From CAMEON01 sp045128275 (GTDB lineage: Bacteria > Bacillota > Clostridia > Oscillospirales > CAG-272): 43,253 bases of DNA. Positions 17,322 to 26,231 of this stretch are shown in pieces. The notes beneath the pieces were generated by a model that saw nothing but the letters and a program-made list of their open reading frames with translations, did no database searches and had not been told where the DNA came from. The stretch is taken from assembly GCA_045128275.1 (NCBI GenBank), contig JBGVRH010000079.1, positions 1-43,253 on the forward strand, read 5' to 3'. Both the position numbers and the translations under genes were made by a program. Every line of letters starts with the position of its first letter. The first letter of the stretch is position 1.

Positions 17322-17353
17322 AAAAAGGAGGCTCTGCGCGAGTCTCCTTTTTC
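17322..17353 (-). terminator. Terminator of the M20 peptidase operon
   Basis: AAAAAGGAGGCTC pairs with GAGTCTCCTTTTT around TGCGC, with T-runs on both sides so it could act in both directions. It lies just after the M20 peptidase stop. Confidence 0.85.
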
Positions 17354-17362
17354 GTTTTTCTG

Positions 17363-18841
17363 TCAGCAGGACTTTATGAGTCGGATATAGAACTCCACCG
17401 TCCGCTGAATGGCCTCCAGGCGGACTCTTTCGTTGTGTCCGTGGATGGTGGCGCGCTCCTCGCTTGTAAGATCCATGGCCGAGAAGCGGTAGACCTTGTC
17501 CGAGATGCGGCCGTAGTGGCGGGAGTCGGAGCATTGCACCATGAGGTAGGGGGAAACGATACAGCCCTTCCAGGTGGAGGCCACGGCGGAGGCGACCAGA
17601 TCCCAGCCCTCGCAGTCGGTGGTGGAGATGCGGCTGGGGTTCATACCTCCCTCCACGGTGATCTCCACGCCCTCATCATCCACCGTCTTGTTGAGGTAGG
17701 CCAGCATGGCATCCATGTTGTCGGCGGGGTTGAGACGGATGTTGGAGACCATAGAGGCCTCGGGGGGAATGACGTTGGGGACGGAGGAGCCCTGCATCTG
17801 GGTGAAGGCCACGGTGGTACGGAGCAGGGCGTTCAGCTCGCCGCCGCTCTTCTTGGTGATGAGGGAGAGAACGGGGAGGAACAGGCGGATATTGGAGAAG
17901 ATGATCTTATAGACGAAGGTGGAGTACCGCCCCAGGGTATCGAACATGAGGGCGGCGGGAGGGGTGAGGGCGATCTTGCGGGGGTGGGTCACCACGCGGG
18001 TGCAGGCGCGGGAGAGACGATCCACAGGGGCATTGGGCTTGGGCGCGGAGGCATGACCGCCCTTGGACTTGGCGGTGTAGCGCACGTTCATCATGCCCTT
18101 TTCCGCGATACCGATGAGACCACAGGGAGCCTTGACGCCGGGGAAGACGTTCTCCACCACGGCACCGCCCTCGTCCAGCACGAAGGCAGGCTCAATGCCC
18201 TTCTGCTCGAAGTAGTCCACGATGCGGACGGCACCCATGCCGTTGACCTCCTCGCCCCCCGAGAAGGCGAAGTAGATGTCGCTATCGGGGGTGAAGCCTT
18301 GGGAGATCAGGGTATTGGCGGAAAACAGGATGCCGTTCATGGTGCCCTTGGTGTCCAGGGTGCCGCGCCCCCAGAGACAGCCGTCGGCGATGATGCCGTC
18401 GAAGGCGGGCTTGTCCCAGCCGCTCTCGTCCACGGGAACCACGTCGTAGTGGGCCATCATGACGGCGGGCGCGCCCTCGGTCTTGCCCTTCCAGCGAAGC
18501 AGCAGACCGCGGTCGGGCAGGCGGGTGAACTCGCAGACCTCGAAAACGCGGGGGTAGAGGGCGGGAAGCTTGGAAATCAGCTTTTCTAACTCGGCATCAT
18601 CCTCCAGAGCGGGATCCATGTAGGACACGGTCTTGCAGATCACCAGCTCGCGGAGGGAGTCCACGGCGGCCTCCTTGTCGAAGTCCACGGGGGTGGGGTC
18701 GGCCTTGGGCTGAGCCTTGGGCTTGAAGGCGACGGCGCGGATGATGATGACCGCCAGGAACACGATCAGGGCAAGGGGGATGAGGATGGAGAGGGCATAG
18801 AGCAGCAGCACGACAATGCCCAGAGCGAGCCATTCGTTCAT
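17363..18841 (-). CDS. M20 family metallopeptidase with N-terminal membrane anchor
   Basis: 492 aa. A long hydrophobic N-terminus (residues about 7-40) anchors the protein to the membrane. The M20 core follows, with metal-site motifs MMAHYDVVP, GRGTLDTKG, FSGGEEVNG and VLDEGG and a late His (MVQCSDSRHYG). The length and anchor resemble the PM20D1/carboxypeptidase S branch, which hydrolyses dipeptides or N-acyl amino acids. It is the last gene after two multi-pass membrane proteins (1-nt gap) and not far from a Glt-type symporter, suggesting peptide or amino-acid-derivative uptake and hydrolysis. The substrate is unknown. Confidence 0.88.
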   Translation of the reverse strand: MNEWLALGIVVLLLYALSILIPLALIVFLAVIIIRAVAFKPKAQPKADPTPVDFDKEAAVDSLRELVICKTVSYMDPALEDDAELEKLISKLPALYPRVFEVCEFTRLPDRGLLLRWKGKTEGAPAVMMAHYDVVPVDESGWDKPAFDGIIADGCLWGRGTLDTKGTMNGILFSANTLISQGFTPDSDIYFAFSGGEEVNGMGAVRIVDYFEQKGIEPAFVLDEGGAVVENVFPGVKAPCGLIGIAEKGMMNVRYTAKSKGGHASAPKPNAPVDRLSRACTRVVTHPRKIALTPPAALMFDTLGRYSTFVYKIIFSNIRLFLPVLSLITKKSGGELNALLRTTVAFTQMQGSSVPNVIPPEASMVSNIRLNPADNMDAMLAYLNKTVDDEGVEITVEGGMNPSRISTTDCEGWDLVASAVASTWKGCIVSPYLMVQCSDSRHYGRISDKVYRFSAMDLTSEERATIHGHNERVRLEAIQRTVEFYIRLIKSC

Positions 18842-18842
18842 G

Positions 18843-19508
18843 TCACAGCACTCCCTTCTTGTACAGGATCCGCGCCACGATCACCGTGAAGACCACGCCC
18901 ACGGGCACCATGATGCCCACGGTGGAGGCGTTCAAGGCAGGAACGAAGATGAAGAGGATGAGCATGAGGGCGATGGGGGCGATGGACAGCTTGGCGTTCT
19001 TGGAGATGAAGACCACCGCAAGACCGCCGAAGAGGGCGGGGAGGATCATATCGAAGGCGGGGACAAGGACGGGGGACTCCAGAATGGGGGTCAGAGGCAC
19101 GATACAGATGACACCGATGAGGATGATGAGGGTGGTGACGATGCTGGACACGGCGATGGAGATGGTGGAGATGACCTCCCCCTCCTCCGAGGTGGCCTTG
19201 ACGTTTGCCCGCTCCATGGCGTCGATGGCGCAGGGGAGCTTCAGGTTGGAGATGTTACCCGTGACGAAGGACAGGTAGGTACCGCCCGCGCCCAGCATGG
19301 GGACGTAGGTGAAGATCTCCACGATACCCACCGCCCAGTACATGGGGGCGGTGGCGAGGATGCCCTTCCAGAGCACCTTGAAGTCGGGGGCGGTCTTGAA
19401 AATAAGGGACAGGATCAGCGGAAATGACAGCAGGGCGACGGCAACGATGATGCCCCAGATGCGGCCGTAGCGGTGGACGCTGTCCATGTAGTTCAGTTCT
19501 TTTTTCAT
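18843..19508 (-). CDS. Multi-pass membrane protein paired with DUF5058 protein
   Basis: 221 aa with about six hydrophobic helices, including an MLGAGGTYLSFVTGNISNLK loop. No named family recognised. It starts behind GGGAGG, 4 nt after the DUF5058 gene, and ends 1 nt before the M20 peptidase, so all three form one operon. The pairing with a DUF5058 protein suggests two subunits of one transport system, with the peptidase acting on the cargo. That is inference from gene order. Confidence 0.75.
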   Translation of the reverse strand: MKKELNYMDSVHRYGRIWGIIVAVALLSFPLILSLIFKTAPDFKVLWKGILATAPMYWAVGIVEIFTYVPMLGAGGTYLSFVTGNISNLKLPCAIDAMERANVKATSEEGEVISTISIAVSSIVTTLIILIGVICIVPLTPILESPVLVPAFDMILPALFGGLAVVFISKNAKLSIAPIALMLILFIFVPALNASTVGIMVPVGVVFTVIVARILYKKGVL

Positions 19509-19512
19509 GCTC

Positions 19513-20250
19513 TTAACCTCCCAGCAGAGTAGTGATCGGAATGGCGGAGACCATGCCCGCGATGAGGCTCAGGGGCAGGGCGTAGTCGGTGAGCCAGCGG
19601 ATCTTCAGCTTGGTGGCCAGCAGTCCGCAGACCGCCATGACCACGGCGGAGACCGCCATGACGCAAACGGGGATCAGGCCGCTCATGTCTCCCTTGACCA
19701 CCAGAGCCACGTCGCAGAAGACGTAGCCGAGGAAGGCTGAGATCATACCCAGGAACATGGCGTTGTTGAAGATCTCTCCCCACTTCTTGTCCTTCATGCC
19801 GATCTTGCCCATGCTCCTCTGGAGCTTTTTGGTGACGAAGGGCACCAGGATCAGACCTGCGGCGATGCCCACGGTCATGACCCAGGCGATGGTGATGAAG
19901 ATGGCGGGGTCTGTGATCGTGGTGCCCGCGCTTGACCCGGCGGCCTCCAGGGCGTTTCCGGCGGCCACGGTCTCATAGGTGATGGAGCCGATGACCGACA
20001 GGCGGAGCCAGGGAAGGGCCACGCCCAGGGACTTGGACAGGGCCACCACGCCCACCAGCACGGCTACGGCGGGGGCGATGGTGAATACCGCCGCCGAGGT
20101 GACGGTCTTCTTGACGGTGTCCTTGGCGATGCCCAATTCCTTGGCGCGCTTGACGGCACGGGCCAGGAAGAACACGGATTGCGCTACCACCAGCGCAATG
20201 ATGGCACCCACCAGCACGAAAAGGATGGGGCTGTTGACTTGGAATTCCAT
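19513..20250 (-). CDS. DUF5058 family membrane protein
   Basis: 245 aa, about six to seven transmembrane helices, starting MEFQVNSPILFVLVGAIIAL behind GGAGGT. The N-terminal helix followed by the SVFFLARAVKRAKELGI segment and the internal GSITYETVAAGNAL stretch match the DUF5058 pattern I know from Clostridia, where it sits beside a second small membrane protein and an M20 peptidase. The function of the family is not established. A role as transporter subunit is inferred from the operon. No strong promoter is visible just upstream, so transcription may read through the terminator at 20287-20315. Confidence 0.75.
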   Translation of the reverse strand: MEFQVNSPILFVLVGAIIALVVAQSVFFLARAVKRAKELGIAKDTVKKTVTSAAVFTIAPAVAVLVGVVALSKSLGVALPWLRLSVIGSITYETVAAGNALEAAGSSAGTTITDPAIFITIAWVMTVGIAAGLILVPFVTKKLQRSMGKIGMKDKKWGEIFNNAMFLGMISAFLGYVFCDVALVVKGDMSGLIPVCVMAVSAVVMAVCGLLATKLKIRWLTDYALPLSLIAGMVSAIPITTLLGG

Positions 20251-20286
20251 GGATCTTGTACCTCCGTTTCGGAATTATCTTTATGG

Positions 20287-20315
20287 AAAAGAGCCACCCA
20301 AGGTGGATGGCTCTT
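20287..20315 (-). terminator. Terminator after the Glt-type symporter gene
   Basis: On the minus strand AAGAGCCA and TGGCTCTT pair over an 11-nt loop and are followed by TTTCC. It separates the symporter gene from the DUF5058 operon. Confidence 0.7.
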
Positions 20316-20335
20316 GGGGTCGCTTGCAGGATGGC

Positions 20336-21718
20336 TTACTTCTTTCTGCGGCGGAAGATCTTACTGCGGAACAGAAGGACATTCATGGCCGCGAAGAACA
20401 GGATGAAGATGATGAAGGTGAGGTAGGGCTTAGTGGGCGCCAGGGTAGCGAGGAACATCATGGGGAAGCCAAAGACGATGGCGGGGAAATTCTGGTAGAC
20501 CATGTTGTCCGAGGCGGGGGTGCGGAACTCGCCGTCCACCTCGCGGAGCAGGATCACGCCCGTGGAGGCGGTGCCCGTCAGCATACCGTACATGGTGAGG
20601 AACTGCTCCTCCACGTAATCGGGGAACAGCACTTTGGCCACGATGCGGTTGTAGACGTAGGTGACGATAAGACCCACGAAGCCCAGGATGAGGATGATAC
20701 CCCAGTAGTTTTCCAGGATATCCAGGCGGATGGCGGCCACGCCTGCCACCACCATGAGATCAAAGAAGAAGTTGCTGGCGCGGGTCATGAGGAAGTTGTT
20801 GGTGTACTTCTTCTGGATCACGTTCTTCTTCATGAGGAAGTTCAAAAGCACCTTGATAAGAGTAGCGGTCAGAACGCCCAGGAGGAAGTTGAAGCCGTAG
20901 ACCACCGAGCGCATACCGGGGAGGAGCTTGCCCAAGCCGAACATGAGGAGGTAGGCGGCGATGTAGGCCACGATGATAAGGGCGATCTGCACCGTCATCT
21001 TGTCCATGCTCTCCTGCATGGGGATCTCACCCGACTCCTCCACCGCCTCGGTGTGGGTACTGCCGTCGCGGCGGTCGGAGAGCACCAGCTTGCCCCGCTT
21101 CTTCATGATGTTCAGGTGGATGACACCGCCGATGGCGGCGGAGAGGAAGCCCAGAGCGGCGATGGTGAGGCCAAAGCTCTTACCGCCCACGAAGCCGTGC
21201 TCCACCTCGTAGATGGTACCGTAGTTCATGGCCTGTCCCGTGCCTTGGCCGTAGCCGAAGGGAAGAAGGACGCCTGAGGCAATGAAGAAGTCCTTGATGA
21301 CGAGGGTGGCCAGCATGGTCACAATCATGCCGCAGATGCCCTGCAACAGGTAAGTCGAAACGGTAGTCACGCCCGTGTTGAAGATCTCGTCGGTGCGCTG
21401 CTTGTTGAGCTTGCCCCCCGAGGTCTTGAAGGAGGAGGCGATGAAGCCCAGAGCCAGAGCGTGGTAGGTGATGACCTCCAGATTGGCGGTGCCGTGGTAA
21501 TTAAAGGCGGCGGTGTCGAACATGACCTCCCCCGTGATGGCCTTGAAAACGGCCGCCACGATGAGCAGGATGGCTCCTCCCAGCACAGACGTGGGGATCA
21601 GGGATCGCTGGAGGAGCGGAATGGTCTTTTTGAGGATGTTTCCCACCAGCAGGCTGCCCAGCAGCACCGCCATGAGGATTATCCATCCCCAGACCTCAAA
21701 GTCCCAAAAATTGCTCAT
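20336..21718 (-). CDS. Sodium:glutamate symporter (GltS) family transporter
   Basis: 460 aa integral membrane protein with about 11-12 hydrophobic segments. It begins MSNFWDFEVWGWIILMAVLL and contains SLIPTSVLGG, ITYHALALGFIASS, LLPFGYGQGTGQAMNYG and FGLTIAALGFL, blocks typical of the clostridial branch of the Glt symporter family. A central cytoplasmic loop (SDRRDGSTHTEAVEESGE) splits two halves. The expected substrate is an acidic amino acid or related anion driven by sodium; exact specificity is unproven. The start overlaps the end of the acyltransferase gene by 23 bp, with GAGGT upstream, so the two are translationally linked. Confidence 0.85.
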   Translation of the reverse strand: MSNFWDFEVWGWIILMAVLLGSLLVGNILKKTIPLLQRSLIPTSVLGGAILLIVAAVFKAITGEVMFDTAAFNYHGTANLEVITYHALALGFIASSFKTSGGKLNKQRTDEIFNTGVTTVSTYLLQGICGMIVTMLATLVIKDFFIASGVLLPFGYGQGTGQAMNYGTIYEVEHGFVGGKSFGLTIAALGFLSAAIGGVIHLNIMKKRGKLVLSDRRDGSTHTEAVEESGEIPMQESMDKMTVQIALIIVAYIAAYLLMFGLGKLLPGMRSVVYGFNFLLGVLTATLIKVLLNFLMKKNVIQKKYTNNFLMTRASNFFFDLMVVAGVAAIRLDILENYWGIILILGFVGLIVTYVYNRIVAKVLFPDYVEEQFLTMYGMLTGTASTGVILLREVDGEFRTPASDNMVYQNFPAIVFGFPMMFLATLAPTKPYLTFIIFILFFAAMNVLLFRSKIFRRRKK

Positions 21719-22925
21719 TGTCGTTACCTCGTTTCAGATTCTTGTAGCGATGGAAGAAATGCACGTACTTGACGGCGTTGAAGCGCTTGTCTCCCTTGAG
21801 CTGGTAGATCTTGTCGCCGCAGTAGATGTTGGCCTTGTTGCGGCCCAGCACCGTGACGGCGGCGGTCTCGTCGAAGGAGAAGATCTTCTCCTCACCCTGC
21901 ACGTTCAGGGTGATGCGGTGTCCGTACAGCTCCACGGTGGCCTTCTTGTCCAGAAGCACCTTCTTCTTATAGGGGATGACCTCGGACACCCGTACCTTCT
22001 CTATATACAGAGGCTCGGGCTCCTCTCTGAGGTCGATGCTGTTGATATAGGCCTCCTGGGCATCGTACCAGTCTGCCACGAAGCGGTAGGGGAAGTCACC
22101 CTCGAATTCCTTGGTGGGCAGGTACTTGGCCTTGCGGCGGCACTTGAGGCAGGTTACGGTGTCCCCATGGCTCTCAAAGGAGGAGAGACCGCAATGGGGG
22201 CAGACGTACAGGATGCGCTCCAGATACTCGGCGGATCTTTTGGACTTGAACTCCCCGTCGGCGCAGGCCTCGTTGACCGCCAAGCCCTCCTTGACCGTCT
22301 CGTACAGCTCTTCGTCGGTCATGGGGCCGTACTCCTCGGGCATGATGACCTGGGAGACGTAGCACCGCATCTTGCCCTTACGGACGGAATCCCCCCAGCG
22401 GGGCTCCACGCCGTAGCCGCCCTCCAGGCGGTAGAGGAGGATGGGAAGCCCCATCTTCTTGGCCAGGGAGATGATGGCGGGGCTCATGTACTCGGTGCGG
22501 CCGCTATAGGTGCGGTTGCCCTCGGGGGCGATGGCGATGGAGCCGCCCTCCTTGGCCACGCGGAGGCAATTCATGACGGCACGGACATCGGCGGTCTGCT
22601 TCTTGATCGGGATGGGGGCGATGAGCCAGCGGATCAGGTCGGACACCCAGCCCAGGGAGAAGATATCCTCGGTGGCCAGGTAGTAGATATTCCCCTTCAC
22701 CGACATACCCACGAAGAACTGGTCAAAGGGGGTCTGGTGGTTGAGCAGGATGAGGTAGGGCCTGTCCTCCCACTCCTTGAACTTCTCTACCTTGGCGTTG
22801 TAGCGAAGGCGGCAGTAGGTGCCCAGGGTATAGTACAGGATATTCCGCACCACCTTGTGGCGGGGGCGGATCCAGGGCTGAGGCTTCTTTTTCGCCTTAG
22901 CCTTTTTCTCGGTCTCAGCAGCCAT
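21696..22925 (-). CDS. PlsC-like acyltransferase with zinc ribbon and C-terminal extension
   Basis: 409 aa. The N-terminal half is a 1-acylglycerol-3-phosphate acyltransferase-like domain: the HX4D motif (LLNHQTPFD) and APEGNRTYSG correspond to the catalytic and glycerol-phosphate-binding motifs. Unlike standard PlsC (about 200-250 aa), it continues into a zinc ribbon with Cys242, Cys245, Cys259 and Cys262, then a beta-rich region of about 140 residues that I do not recognise. The basic N-terminus is not a signal peptide. The protein probably acts at the inner face of the membrane on a phospholipid or glycolipid acceptor. Its promoter is at 22982-23010, and the gene leads the symporter transcript. 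Confidence 0.85.
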   Translation of the reverse strand: MAAETEKKAKAKKKPQPWIRPRHKVVRNILYYTLGTYCRLRYNAKVEKFKEWEDRPYLILLNHQTPFDQFFVGMSVKGNIYYLATEDIFSLGWVSDLIRWLIAPIPIKKQTADVRAVMNCLRVAKEGGSIAIAPEGNRTYSGRTEYMSPAIISLAKKMGLPILLYRLEGGYGVEPRWGDSVRKGKMRCYVSQVIMPEEYGPMTDEELYETVKEGLAVNEACADGEFKSKRSAEYLERILYVCPHCGLSSFESHGDTVTCLKCRRKAKYLPTKEFEGDFPYRFVADWYDAQEAYINSIDLREEPEPLYIEKVRVSEVIPYKKKVLLDKKATVELYGHRITLNVQGEEKIFSFDETAAVTVLGRNKANIYCGDKIYQLKGDKRFNAVKYVHFFHRYKNLKRGNDNEQFLGL

Positions 22926-22981
22926 GGTGCTTCACCTCCGTTGCATAAATATATTCATTCTGTGAACTGTCTATGAAATAT

Positions 22982-23010
22982 ATTATAAGGCATTTTCCGC
23001 CATCTGTCAA
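22982..23010 (-). promoter_or_regulatory. Consensus sigma-A promoter of the acyltransferase-symporter operon
   Basis: On the minus strand TTGACA (23005-23010), a 17-nt spacer and TATAAT (22982-22987). The start codon is 22925 behind CGGAGGTG. Confidence 0.9.
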
Positions 23011-23135
23011 GTTGATTCGTCAACTTTTTTCAGAATTTACAATTTTTGTCGGCTCGGGCAGCTCCCGTCGGCTGCCCCCATCGGCGCACGCGAGAGAAAA
23101 ATCCCCCAAAATCCAAGCCGACGCACGTCCCTTTT

Positions 23136-23188
23136 CAAAAAAAGGAGCCGATCCTCGGGCGGTTTATTCGCCCAATGGATCGGCTCCT
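23136..23188 (-). terminator. Strong terminator of the GH127 gene
   Basis: On the minus strand AGGAGCCGATCC and GGATCGGCTCCT form a perfect 12-bp stem with an inner GC-rich hairpin, followed by TTTTTTT. A further small hairpin (GGGCAGC/GCTGCCC, about 23054-23075) lies between here and the next promoter. Confidence 0.92.
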
Positions 23189-23215
23189 ATGGTTTCATGC
23201 TTGATCCGACGATGC

Positions 23216-26095
23216 TTACTCCTTGGAGTCCTTCGTCGGCACTCCGCCCGTCAGAGCGCAGGAAATTTGGTCAATGGCATCCAGCTCGGCAAAGCCCACG
23301 TCGGCCTCGGTCTTCTCGATGCGGAGAGTATGGGTGCCCTTTTCGAGGGTGAGGTGGATATCGGCGTAGATGTCCTCGCTGAAGCTGCCCCAGCCCAGGG
23401 ACTTGCCGTTATCGTTGTAGCGCACAACGCCCCGCTTGACCCCGTCCACATAGATCGTGTGGGTGGCCAGCCCCAAGGGGGCGGCGTAGTAGAAGCGGAG
23501 GGTGTAGTCTCCATCCTCGTCAATGACCAGCTCCTCGAAGGTCAGGGCTGTGCCGGGATTGTCAATACCGCCCACGTGGGTGGCATTGCGGGTGGCCGAG
23601 CCCGTGATCTTGGCCTTCTCGGCCTCGTAGCGCACGATACCGCTGTTGATCAGCCCCACCGACAGGGACAGGGTCAGATCGGCGGGAAGGGCCGAGCCGT
23701 CCTCGGTTGTGAAGGCCACGCGGTTATGGCGGGAGGTGCTGAGCAGGTCGGTCTCCATGGTTATGGTGCCTGTGCCCTTCTTCAGGGTAACAAGACCCGC
23801 ATCTCGGCGGTTGATCTCCATGCGGAGCGTCATATCGGCGGGGGAATCGTAGGTCAGCCCCACCGTGTAGGAGAATTGGGGAATCCCCGCGCCGCCCTTG
23901 GACTCCAACGGTACGATCACCGAGGGGAACAGCAGGGTACTCTCGTCGGATCGCTCGGACTTGGGAGCTTGCGCCTCCCCTGTCCAGGGCATCAGAGTGA
24001 CACGGAGACGGGTATGGGCGTAGGGCACCAGCCGCACCGTGACGATCTCCTCCTCCAGGCGGTCGGCGGCCACGGGAGACACGGGGGTATCCCCCGCGAT
24101 ATTCAGATGGGGATTCAGAATCCAGTCCTTGACGGCGCGGGCTTTGGCCTCCAGCACCATGGGAGCGTCCGAGAGCTGATACCGCATCTCCTCGGTGATG
24201 GGATTGCGTATGACCGTGAAATTGGCGGCTACATCCTCGAAGTTGAAGTCCTCCAGGGCGTAGTTCCAGTCGGTGGTGGGGGTGATATTATAGGAGGGAT
24301 ACTGACGGCTGACGTGCCAGCCCAGAGGATCGTAGCCGATCTTCTTCCACTTCTCCCCGATCTCCAGAGCGAACAGGACGGCACCGCGGCGGATGCTGAC
24401 GCTGTTGTTATCGGTGAGGGTGGCGGTGATCTCGGCGGGGAAATGCAGAGCGATCACGTCACCGTCCTCCCACGCGGCGGTGAGGGCGGCGTATTCACCT
24501 GCGATCAGTTCAGCTTCTACGGCGTGACCGTTGACCGTAACGGAGGGGCTATCGCACCACTCGGGCACGCGGATATAGAGAGGATAGGTGTCGGTCTTGT
24601 CGGCGGAGAGGGTCAGGGTGACCGTATCCTCGTAGGGGTAGTTGGTGGCCTGGGTGATCGTCAGCTTGGTGCCGCTTCCCACCGTGGCGGTGACGGTATT
24701 GGGGCCGTAGGCACCCACGGCCAGACCGCCGTCGGAGGTGGCCATCCACATGGAGGCGATGAAGAGAGGCCAGCCCATCTGGTAGTTGTGGACACAGCAG
24801 GGGAAGCCGCCGGGGAGGCCGTAGACCGATCGGTCACCGCCCTCGCTGGTAAAGCCGTGAACACCCAGGTTGGCCATGACCTGGTTCTGCATGGTGAAGT
24901 AGACCTGACCCTTGCCGTCGGGAAGGAGCTGCTGGGGCAGGGCATTGTAGGTGATGAGCTCCAGATGATCCGCGATCTTGGCATCACGAAGGAGGCAGAG
25001 AGCGATCTCGTCGCAGAGCATGCGCTCCACCACGGCGCAAGTCTCGTTGCCGTACACGGCATCGATGCCGCGGCTCATTTCGTCGCCGTTGGACATGCCG
25101 TCCTGCCGTCCCGAGGCCATGTAGATGTTTTCGATACCCTTGTAGTAGACGTCCAGATAATGCTCGTCTCCCGTGATGGCATACATGACCGGGAAGAGCT
25201 TGAAGCTCTGCTGGGCATTGACGATGTGGTATGTGCCCATCCACGCCTCCTCGTCGTAGACCTGCTCCCAATTGAAGGTCTGGGTGTAAAGCAGCTCGCA
25301 GAGGGCAAGCAGGGACTCGTCCCCCGTCTTCTCGTAGAGCCACAGCACCGCAAAGATGTTGTCGCCGCCGCGGACTCTTGCCCAGGAGGTCAGCTTTTTG
25401 GTCTTCAGCGCCTCGGCCTCCCACGCGAAGTAGTTTTGCAGGAAGGGGATCACCCGCTCGTCGCCCGTGGCATCGTGGTACATCTCCAACGCCATGAGCA
25501 TGGGCATCAGGGGCCAGTAGTCCAGCTTTTCGGGGTCGTTTGCCAGCGGGCCGAAGGCACCGCTCTCTACTTGGCTCTGAAGCGTCCAGTCGATCCACTT
25601 CTGAGCCTGGGCCTTCATGTCGGGGTCGTCCAGCACGTAGGCCGAGGCGATGAGACCGCGGGTGTAGTAGGTGCCCCGCTCCCAGTTTTCCCCCGTACCG
25701 CCCAGCCAGCCCGAGCGGTTGTCGCCCTCGGATTTGCAATCAGGGGATAGCTTTTCAAACTGCTTGGTGACCTGCTCGGCTTGAAGGAGGAGTTGGTTTT
25801 TCAGCCAGCTCTCGGCCTTGACCTGCCCCAGGGGAAGAGAAGAAAATTTCATGCTGTCTACAGCTCCTTTCGTTGTTATAAGCACGTCCCGCGGCTCTCC
25901 GAGGATAACGGGAGGCTCTGTTTCAGCCTCGGTCTCGGTCTCGGATCCGACGGACTCGGATGCGGGTGGCTCTGCTTCGGTTTCATAGGGTTGCGAGGTG
26001 GTGTCGCCCGATGTCACGCCTTCCGTACAGGCGGTGGATGCCAGCATGGATAGGACGAGCAGCAGGCAGAGTATGCGTGAAAGCGATCTGAACAT
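23216..26095 (-). CDS. GH127-type (DUF1680) glycosidase lipoprotein with C-terminal carbohydrate-binding module
   Basis: 959 aa. The lipobox LASTAC at the end of the signal peptide, then a Glu/Thr/Pro linker, place it on the outer face of the membrane. The (alpha/alpha)6 core carries Glu351-x-Cys353 (NETCAVVE) and Cys433-Cys434 (FPCCVHN). These match the zinc and nucleophile residues Glu338, Cys340, Cys417 and Cys418 of the GH127 beta-L-arabinofuranosidase HypBA1. The C-terminal 130 residues (YEAEKAKITGSA, HTIYVDGVKRG) look like a CBM6/CBM35-type module. A related zinc-Cys family (GH146) is possible. Divergent from an AraC regulator, so probably induced by its sugar. Confidence 0.88.
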   Translation of the reverse strand: MFRSLSRILCLLLVLSMLASTACTEGVTSGDTTSQPYETEAEPPASESVGSETETEAETEPPVILGEPRDVLITTKGAVDSMKFSSLPLGQVKAESWLKNQLLLQAEQVTKQFEKLSPDCKSEGDNRSGWLGGTGENWERGTYYTRGLIASAYVLDDPDMKAQAQKWIDWTLQSQVESGAFGPLANDPEKLDYWPLMPMLMALEMYHDATGDERVIPFLQNYFAWEAEALKTKKLTSWARVRGGDNIFAVLWLYEKTGDESLLALCELLYTQTFNWEQVYDEEAWMGTYHIVNAQQSFKLFPVMYAITGDEHYLDVYYKGIENIYMASGRQDGMSNGDEMSRGIDAVYGNETCAVVERMLCDEIALCLLRDAKIADHLELITYNALPQQLLPDGKGQVYFTMQNQVMANLGVHGFTSEGGDRSVYGLPGGFPCCVHNYQMGWPLFIASMWMATSDGGLAVGAYGPNTVTATVGSGTKLTITQATNYPYEDTVTLTLSADKTDTYPLYIRVPEWCDSPSVTVNGHAVEAELIAGEYAALTAAWEDGDVIALHFPAEITATLTDNNSVSIRRGAVLFALEIGEKWKKIGYDPLGWHVSRQYPSYNITPTTDWNYALEDFNFEDVAANFTVIRNPITEEMRYQLSDAPMVLEAKARAVKDWILNPHLNIAGDTPVSPVAADRLEEEIVTVRLVPYAHTRLRVTLMPWTGEAQAPKSERSDESTLLFPSVIVPLESKGGAGIPQFSYTVGLTYDSPADMTLRMEINRRDAGLVTLKKGTGTITMETDLLSTSRHNRVAFTTEDGSALPADLTLSLSVGLINSGIVRYEAEKAKITGSATRNATHVGGIDNPGTALTFEELVIDEDGDYTLRFYYAAPLGLATHTIYVDGVKRGVVRYNDNGKSLGWGSFSEDIYADIHLTLEKGTHTLRIEKTEADVGFAELDAIDQISCALTGGVPTKDSKE

Positions 26096-26157
26096 AACAG
26101 GCCCTCCTTTGTTCTCACCTTAATTTTATCACAGATCAACGCAAAATAAAAGGAATA

Positions 26158-26201
26158 TTTTTGCAAAAAACCTTGCAAAAATCAAACTTTCGCGGTATAA
26201 T
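26158..26201 (+). promoter_or_regulatory. Promoter of the AraC gene with duplicated TTGCAAAAA
   Basis: TTGCAA (26173-26178), 17-nt spacer, TATAAT (26196-26201). The -35 lies within the second of two direct TTGCAAAAA copies (26161-26169 and 26173-26181), and the first copy is part of a TTTTTGCAAAAA palindrome. These could be operator sites in the divergent GH127-AraC control region. Confidence 0.75.
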
Positions 26202-26231
26202 AGGGACATAGCCCGTAAGGAGGTGCCCGCC

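Noticed and set aside
22973..25750. A 925-codon plus-strand frame opposite the GH127 gene
   Set aside because: The opposite strand has a lipobox and exact GH127 Cys/Glu motifs; this frame has none and begins within another gene's promoter region.
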